A stretch of 64,000 nucleotides of DNA from assembly GCA_001801085.1 (NCBI GenBank), contig MGWR01000061.1:79329-143328 (forward strand), in the 5' to 3' direction. Positions 59,147 through 64,000 of the stretch are shown here, piece by piece. The position numbers were made by a program, and so were the translations under genes. The notes beneath the pieces were generated by a model that was given only the letters and a program-made list of their open reading frames with translations, was not told where the DNA came from and did not search any database. Source of the stretch: Gallionellales bacterium GWA2_60_142 (GTDB lineage Bacteria > Pseudomonadota > Gammaproteobacteria > Burkholderiales > Gallionellaceae). Every line of letters begins with the position of its first letter. The stretch's first letter is position 1.

Positions 59147-60154
59147 ATGATCCCCTACTTATTGTTCGATCTGAATGGCGTGCGCTATGGGGTGGAAGCC
59201 CGGGCTGTGCTGGAGATCGTCTGGCTACCGGAACTTACTCCCGCCGAAGAGGCGCCGCCTTATATTGCCGGGGTGTTCAACCGGCGCGGCAATATCGAGC
59301 CCGTGATGAATCTTGGATTGCGCCTCGGTCATCCGTTCATGGGCTACCAGTTGAGCGACCGCATTGTAGTGCTGCAAGCGAACGGCATGACCATGGGCAT
59401 GATCGTCAACGATGTCAGCGATGTCGTCGGAATTCCAGCCTCTGCGATTGAGCCGCCGCCGCGCTACGATGGCGACACACCCGCACATATCCATTTTCTG
59501 GCGGGACACGCCAAGGTTGGCGAAGAAATCGTCATGCTGCTGGATGTGCCGCGCCTGCTCCATTTCCCCCTGACTCATGCGCCGGACATTTCCGCATCCG
59601 ATGTTCCCGCAAAACCATTTGCCCATTTCTGCCCGGATAGCACCGATGAAGAACGCGCGGTATTTCGCACCCGCGCCCATAACCAGATGCAGGCGATGGA
59701 AAGCCTGGATGCCGCCGAACGGATACCGCTATCCGTCATCCAGTTCGGCGAAGAATATTTCGGCGTTGAGTTGAATATAGTGCGCGAGTTTGCCCATCTG
59801 CGTCGTGTCACCGCCATCCCCTGCTGTCCATCGCACATCATCGGCAACATGAATCTGCGTGGCGATATCCTGACCCTGGTGAACATCCGGGGACTGCTGA
59901 ACATCACGGCAGGAAACAGCGCTGCCGAAGTCATGGTGATCGAGTCGGGCGAATTGTCCGTTGGTGTGCCTGTGGACAGGGTGCACGAAGTGATCTACCT
60001 GCGACCCGCCGATATTGCTCCCCTGTCGGCAATGCATGAAGAAAAGAACGAATACTGCAAGGGTGTGGCGCGCTACGGTGTAAGCATGGCCAACATCCTG
60101 GACATGCAAAAAATCCTGGCTCAGGGCGGCCTTGAGGTCGAGGAAGAAGTGTAA
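59147..60154 (+). CDS. Double CheW-domain coupling protein (fused WspB/WspD-like)
   Basis: 335 residues with two CheW folds: residues 1-150 (LFDLNGVRYGVEARAVLEIV, GVFNRRGNIEPVMNLGLRLG) and 185-330 (IQFGEEYFGVELNIVREFAH, GNMNLRGDILTLVNIRGLL). Wsp systems usually have two separate CheW genes; here they are one. GGGAG precedes ATG 59147. Confidence 0.88.
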   Translation: MIPYLLFDLNGVRYGVEARAVLEIVWLPELTPAEEAPPYIAGVFNRRGNIEPVMNLGLRLGHPFMGYQLSDRIVVLQANGMTMGMIVNDVSDVVGIPASAIEPPPRYDGDTPAHIHFLAGHAKVGEEIVMLLDVPRLLHFPLTHAPDISASDVPAKPFAHFCPDSTDEERAVFRTRAHNQMQAMESLDAAERIPLSVIQFGEEYFGVELNIVREFAHLRRVTAIPCCPSHIIGNMNLRGDILTLVNIRGLLNITAGNSAAEVMVIESGELSVGVPVDRVHEVIYLRPADIAPLSAMHEEKNEYCKGVARYGVSMANILDMQKILAQGGLEVEEEV

Positions 60155-60177
60155 CGGTTACGGAAAGGGGAATATAA

Positions 60178-61629
60178 ATGTTCAAGAATATGAAACTGCG
60201 TTACCGCATCCTGCTGACTTCCGTTGTACCCCTGGTGATATTTTTCAGCGGCGGCGTGATGGTGATTCATGATGCGGGAAAGATATCGCGTTACTCAGAT
60301 CAGGAAAGCAGGGCTTATGAGATCCTTCTTCAAGCAGAGAATGCAAAGGTGGGAATAAGCCAGTCAGTGCGTTCGCTACGCGGCTATCTACTGACCAGGG
60401 AAAGCAAACACCTCAGGAGTGCCGAGAGCGGAGAGCATCTGTTCACGGCGGCGATCGATGCCCTGGAAACATTGGTGGAAGATCCACTGCAACAGGCGGC
60501 TATAGCCAAAATGGCCGAGAAACAACAAGCCATCATTGCGGCTGGGCGGCAGGCAGTATCGCTGGTTGACGAAGGAAAGCTGGCGGCGGCGACGACACTG
60601 CTCATGAGCGGTGAGACATATCAGCTCTGGGACTCATTGGAAGAGATGCTTATTAAATTCGATGCGGAGGAAAACGAAGTTCTGAAGATGCGAGTGGAGC
60701 AGCAGCAAGATGCCATCAGAGAAACCGTGAGGGAATTATGGATAGGAATTTCGCTGGCAATAGTAGTATCACTCTCTTTTGGGTTGTGGATTACCGCACG
60801 CATCAGCAGCTCGATCAAGGAACAAATCACCGCGGTTAGCTCCTCCTCGACCGAGATAGCGGCCACGATGACCGAGCACGAGCGGACGGTTGGCGAACAG
60901 TCCGCGGCGGTCACCGAAGTCTCGGCCACCGCCGAACAGCTGGGCGCCTCTGCCCAGACCTCGGCCCAGCAGTCGGAAAATACGGCCGCCCTGGCCAATC
61001 AATCGCTTGCGCTGACCGAAGAAGGCATCAAGCTGGCCAACCGTTCTTACAGCGGCATCACTCAGATGAAAGACAAGGTCGGGGCGGTTGCCGAGCAAAT
61101 TTTGCATCTTTCCGAACAGGCCGAACAGATCGGTTCCATCGCCAGGGTAGTCGGCGAACTCGCCTCTGAGACCAACATGCTGGCGCTGAATGCTGCGGTG
61201 GAAGCCGCGCGCGCCGGAGAGCACGGCAAGGGATTCGCCGTCGTGGCCAGCGAGATACGCAAGCTTGCCGACCAGAGCAAGAAATCGGCGGAGCGCACCA
61301 ACACACTGGTGGAAGAAGTGCAGAAGGCCACCAACTCGGCAGTGATGGCGACCGAGGAGGGAACCAGGACGGCTGAAGAAGTAGCGGCCATCGCCAAGCA
61401 GTCCGGCGAGTCCTTCGCCTCCCTCGCGGAAGTGGCCAACAAAGTCTATGAGGGTGCGCAGCAGGTTATGCTGAACAGCAAACAGCAGTTCGGCGCGCTG
61501 ACCCAGGTTTCGGCAGCGATGAAGAACCTGAGCAACGGCTCTAAGGAGATCGCCGCAGGTACGGCGCAGGCAAAGATCGGTGTGGTGAAACTGAACGAGG
61601 TGGCGCTATCGCTCAAGGCGCTGGTCTGA
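60178..61629 (+). CDS. Methyl-accepting chemotaxis protein (WspA-like)
   Basis: 483 residues: N-terminal helix ([20 protein letters not shown]), a periplasmic four-helix sensor of the CHASE3 kind (about 35-180), second helix ([19 protein letters not shown]), then the signalling hairpin with [20 protein letters not shown]. No C-terminal pentapeptide. In Wsp systems such receptors sense surface contact. Confidence 0.9.
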   Translation: MFKNMKLRYRILLTSVVPLVIFFSGGVMVIHDAGKISRYSDQESRAYEILLQAENAKVGISQSVRSLRGYLLTRESKHLRSAESGEHLFTAAIDALETLVEDPLQQAAIAKMAEKQQAIIAAGRQAVSLVDEGKLAAATTLLMSGETYQLWDSLEEMLIKFDAEENEVLKMRVEQQQDAIRETVRELWIGISLAIVVSLSFGLWITARISSSIKEQITAVSSSSTEIAATMTEHERTVGEQSAAVTEVSATAEQLGASAQTSAQQSENTAALANQSLALTEEGIKLANRSYSGITQMKDKVGAVAEQILHLSEQAEQIGSIARVVGELASETNMLALNAAVEAARAGEHGKGFAVVASEIRKLADQSKKSAERTNTLVEEVQKATNSAVMATEEGTRTAEEVAAIAKQSGESFASLAEVANKVYEGAQQVMLNSKQQFGALTQVSAAMKNLSNGSKEIAAGTAQAKIGVVKLNEVALSLKALV

Positions 61630-61654
61630 GTCAATTGCGGATGGCGAAATATAA

Positions 61655-63802
61655 ATGATTGAAGACAAGGAACTGCGCAGCCTGTTCAAGATTGAAAGCG
61701 AGGAGCGCTTGCAGCACCTCGATGACGGCTTGCTGCGACTGGAGAAAACGCCGTCCGACCAGTCCTTGCTGGAAGATCTGTTTCGGGAAGCGCACAGCCT
61801 CAAGGGCGCGGCGCGCATGCTGGGACTGGCCGAAATCCAGACTCTGGCGCACCAGCTTGAAGACGCATTGGGGGCGGCCAGGAAGGGTGAGGCGGTGCTG
61901 CCGCCGGAAGCCGTGGCGGGGATGTACCCGACGCTGGAGACCATACGCCGGTTGGTGCAAATGGCAATCGGGGAGACGGCCGGGACAGATTCCGGCGTGC
62001 AGGAACCGGAATTGACATCTGCCGCTCGCCCCTGGGTGGAAGCTATACCAGCCATTCCACAAGCGGACGTTCCGAAGCCGCAAGCCTTCCGCATCGAGAT
62101 GATACGCGTTGACCCGAAAAAACTGGATGCGTTGCTGACGCAGGCCGGCGAGTTGACGGTGACAAAGATCCGTATTGCGCGCCGTCTGACCGAGATGGAC
62201 GAGTTGCTCGATTATTGCGAGGAATGGGGCAGAGCGGTGCATTCCGGACAACTCTCCACCAATGCGGGCGAGCGAATCGCGCAACGACTGGAACCGCTGC
62301 AGGAGAGGTTGAACCAGTTGCGCACTGACGTTTATGAAGACAGCGCCCGGCTTGATTTCATAGCCGACCAGCTCGAAAACGGCATCCGCACCCTGCGTCT
62401 GTTGCCGATGTCTACCCTGTTCGGGCTGTTCCCGCGTTTGGTGCACGACCTGGCACGGGATCAGCACAAGGAGGTTGAGTTGGTCATCGAGGGCGAGGAC
62501 GCAGTGGCGGACAAGCGCGTACTGGAGGAAATGAAAGATCCGCTGATGCACATGCTGCGCAATGCCATCGACCACGGCATCGAAGCCCCGGACCCGCGCG
62601 AACAGGCGGGCAAGCCGCGTGCCGGCACCATTCGCATCAAGGCCAGCCAGACTCCCGCCAGTATCGTCATCGAGGTCAACGATGATGGCCGCGGCCTGGA
62701 CATCGAAGAGATCAGGCGCACTGCGCTGAAGCGCGGCATGCATAGTGAGGATGAATTGGCCGGCATGAGTGCGGCGCAGATACAGTCATTGATCCTGGCG
62801 CCCGGTTTCTCCACCAGCAGCTTAATCACCGATGTCTCCGGTCGCGGCGTCGGTCTCGATGTGGTGCGCAACAATGTGGAACGCCTCAAAGGGACGCTTC
62901 AGATCGAGTCCGTTCCCGGCAAGGGACTGACGCTGCGCGCGCAACTGCCGATCTCGCTGGCGACGGTGCGGGTGTTGGTCGCCACGACGAGCGGCCGCCG
63001 CTATGCGCTGCCGGTTGAGTATGTGCAATTCTCGCGCAAGGTGCCGTTGCATGAGCTGTATACCATGGAAGGGCGGCAGACTATTTCAATCGACGGCCAC
63101 CCCGTTTCCGTGGCCAGGCTCGATGAGTTGCTTGGGATGGCGGATGCCGGAGTGAGGAATCCGAAATCTTCCCGCAATCCGCAAACCACTGTGGTTTGCG
63201 TGATCCTCGGTGTAGGCGAGGATCGTTTTGGCTTGATGGTGGATGAAGTCGTCGATGAACTGGAGGTCGTGCTGAAGCCGCAGAGCAAGTTGCTGAAGCG
63301 GGTGCGCAATGTGTCAGGGGCGACCATACTGGAAACGGGGGAAGTGTGCATGGTGCTGAATCCGCACGACCTGCTCAAGACCCTGTGCAAGAAATCCGTT
63401 TCCGCCGCCCCGGTGGCTGTAACCAAAACCGCTCCGGCGAAAAAAGTGCTGCTGCTGGCCGAAGACAGCATTACCACGCGCACGCAGGAAAAGCGCATCC
63501 TGGAAGGTGCGGGCTACGAGGTGGTCACCGCCGTCGACGGGGCGGACGCCTACAACAAACTCGGCACACGTTCATTCGCCGCGGTGGTATCCGACATCCA
63601 GATGCCGAACATGACCGGACTGGCGCTCACCGAAAAAATCCGCGCCAACAGGAAATACGCCGAGTTGCCGATCATCCTGGTGACCGCGCTGGCTTCGGCG
63701 GAAGACCAGCGGCGCGGCCTGGAGGCGGGAGCAAACGCCTATGTCTCCAAGCCTTCGTTCGACCAGCGGGTGCTGCTGGATTGCCTGGCTCGGCTCATCT
63801 AG
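61655..63802 (+). CDS. Hybrid CheA histidine kinase with receiver (WspE-like)
   Basis: 715 residues: Hpt domain with His47 (EAHSLKGAARML), dimer and ATPase domain (MLRNAIDHGIEAPDPREQ, DVSGRGVGLDVVRNN), CheW domain, and a C-terminal receiver (LLLAEDSITTRTQEKRIL, VVSDIQMPNMTGL). It should phosphorylate the REC-GGDEF protein and the CheB that follows. Confidence 0.92.
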   Translation: MIEDKELRSLFKIESEERLQHLDDGLLRLEKTPSDQSLLEDLFREAHSLKGAARMLGLAEIQTLAHQLEDALGAARKGEAVLPPEAVAGMYPTLETIRRLVQMAIGETAGTDSGVQEPELTSAARPWVEAIPAIPQADVPKPQAFRIEMIRVDPKKLDALLTQAGELTVTKIRIARRLTEMDELLDYCEEWGRAVHSGQLSTNAGERIAQRLEPLQERLNQLRTDVYEDSARLDFIADQLENGIRTLRLLPMSTLFGLFPRLVHDLARDQHKEVELVIEGEDAVADKRVLEEMKDPLMHMLRNAIDHGIEAPDPREQAGKPRAGTIRIKASQTPASIVIEVNDDGRGLDIEEIRRTALKRGMHSEDELAGMSAAQIQSLILAPGFSTSSLITDVSGRGVGLDVVRNNVERLKGTLQIESVPGKGLTLRAQLPISLATVRVLVATTSGRRYALPVEYVQFSRKVPLHELYTMEGRQTISIDGHPVSVARLDELLGMADAGVRNPKSSRNPQTTVVCVILGVGEDRFGLMVDEVVDELEVVLKPQSKLLKRVRNVSGATILETGEVCMVLNPHDLLKTLCKKSVSAAPVAVTKTAPAKKVLLLAEDSITTRTQEKRILEGAGYEVVTAVDGADAYNKLGTRSFAAVVSDIQMPNMTGLALTEKIRANRKYAELPIILVTALASAEDQRRGLEAGANAYVSKPSFDQRVLLDCLARLI

Positions 63803-63805
63803 GCC

Positions 63806-64000
63806 ATGAACCACCTCGGCCCAAATGCTCAATCCCCCATCCGCGTGCTGCTGGTGGACGATTCGTTGCTTACTCTGGCTATTCTTAAACGAATGCTGTC
63901 CGCCGCCCCTGAAATTCAGGTGGTGGGCACAGCCACCAACGGCCAGGAGGCGCTGGATATTATTCCAGCCTTGCAACCCGATGTTATTTGCACCGACCTG
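63806..64000 (+). CDS. CheB-type methylesterase, receiver part (runs off the window)
   Basis: The 65 visible residues (MNHLGPNAQSPIRVLLVDDS to ALQPDVICTDL) are the start of a CheB receiver domain: VLLVDDSLLTLAILKRMLSA. The start is 4 bases after the CheA stop. As in Wsp operons, CheB (WspF) is expected here; the methylesterase domain is outside the window. Confidence 0.8.
   Translation, partial: MNHLGPNAQSPIRVLLVDDSLLTLAILKRMLSAAPEIQVVGTATNGQEALDIIPALQPDVICTDL

Noticed and set aside
1..64000. CRISPR arrays, tRNA or rRNA genes, intact insertion sequences
   Set aside because: No spaced direct-repeat array, no cloverleaf-like intergenic sequence and no transposase motif was found by reading; short tRNAs could still be missed without a covariance search.

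Overview
The window looks like chromosome of a free-living betaproteobacterium. The high-GC housekeeping genes (aat-bpt-pyrD, pmbA-darP, pbpG, an Atm1-type ABC exporter), the Wsp-like chemosensory operon and the c-type cytochromes would fit Gallionellaceae or other Nitrosomonadales. That placement is inferred from gene content only.

Layout. 1-2.6 kb: a minus-strand set of SigZ-type sigma factor, flavoprotein with a Cys-rich tail and MFS transporter (partial at the edge). 2.7-5.8 kb: small stress proteins (DUF2798, DUF4242, YgaP-like, DUF4142), a PAS protein and a methyltransferase. 5.9-9.6 kb: copper operon copA-cueR-adh. 9.8-12.7 kb: minus-strand operon of membrane-anchored dihaem cytochrome c peroxidase, cupin, C_GCAxxG_C_C protein and a Crp/Fnr regulator. 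12.85-15.0 kb: small minus-strand genes separated by integron attC-like sites, lying between two direct copies of the peroxidase promoter. 15.4-20.7 kb: a second DUF4242 gene, two broken small genes, a metallo-beta-lactamase lipoprotein with divergent LysR gene, an AT-richer DUF2971 gene and a DUF302 gene. 20.9-23.7 kb: HD-GYP protein, then a cytochrome with NPCAA cysteine repeats followed by an ECF sigma/anti-sigma pair. 23.7-34.2 kb: accessory redox cluster (AraC regulator, glutaredoxin, isochorismatase-like hydrolase, SDR, HPP protein, LysR, three AhpD-like carboxymuconolactone decarboxylase (CMD) proteins, PNPOx-reductase fusion, tautomerase, thioredoxin-fold protein, NrtS) with decayed copies. 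34.3-37.6 kb: ergothioneine genes egtB-egtD and an exporter. 37.6-54.7 kb: mostly core genes plus two aerotaxis/chemoreceptor genes and both N-degron aminoacyl transferases. 54.9-56.2 kb: VOC and RibD-like genes. 56.6-64 kb: a Wsp-like operon (CheR-TPR, REC-GGDEF, double CheW, MCP, CheA-REC, start of CheB).

Two regulatory circuits can be read from repeated DNA. First, the palindrome GTAGC-n4-GCTAC (FNR-like 5-4-5 geometry) stands at the same distance from a -10 box in front of both DUF4242 genes and the DUF4142 gene. It also occurs in front of the DUF2798 gene, a small broken gene and the peroxidase operon, whose last gene is a Crp/Fnr regulator. Second, a 36-bp element occurs three times in the AraC/CMD cluster, each time by a CMD or thioredoxin-fold gene or its remnant. 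Both point to small regulons for redox stress that I do not recognise as described. No tRNA, rRNA, CRISPR array or intact transposase was seen.
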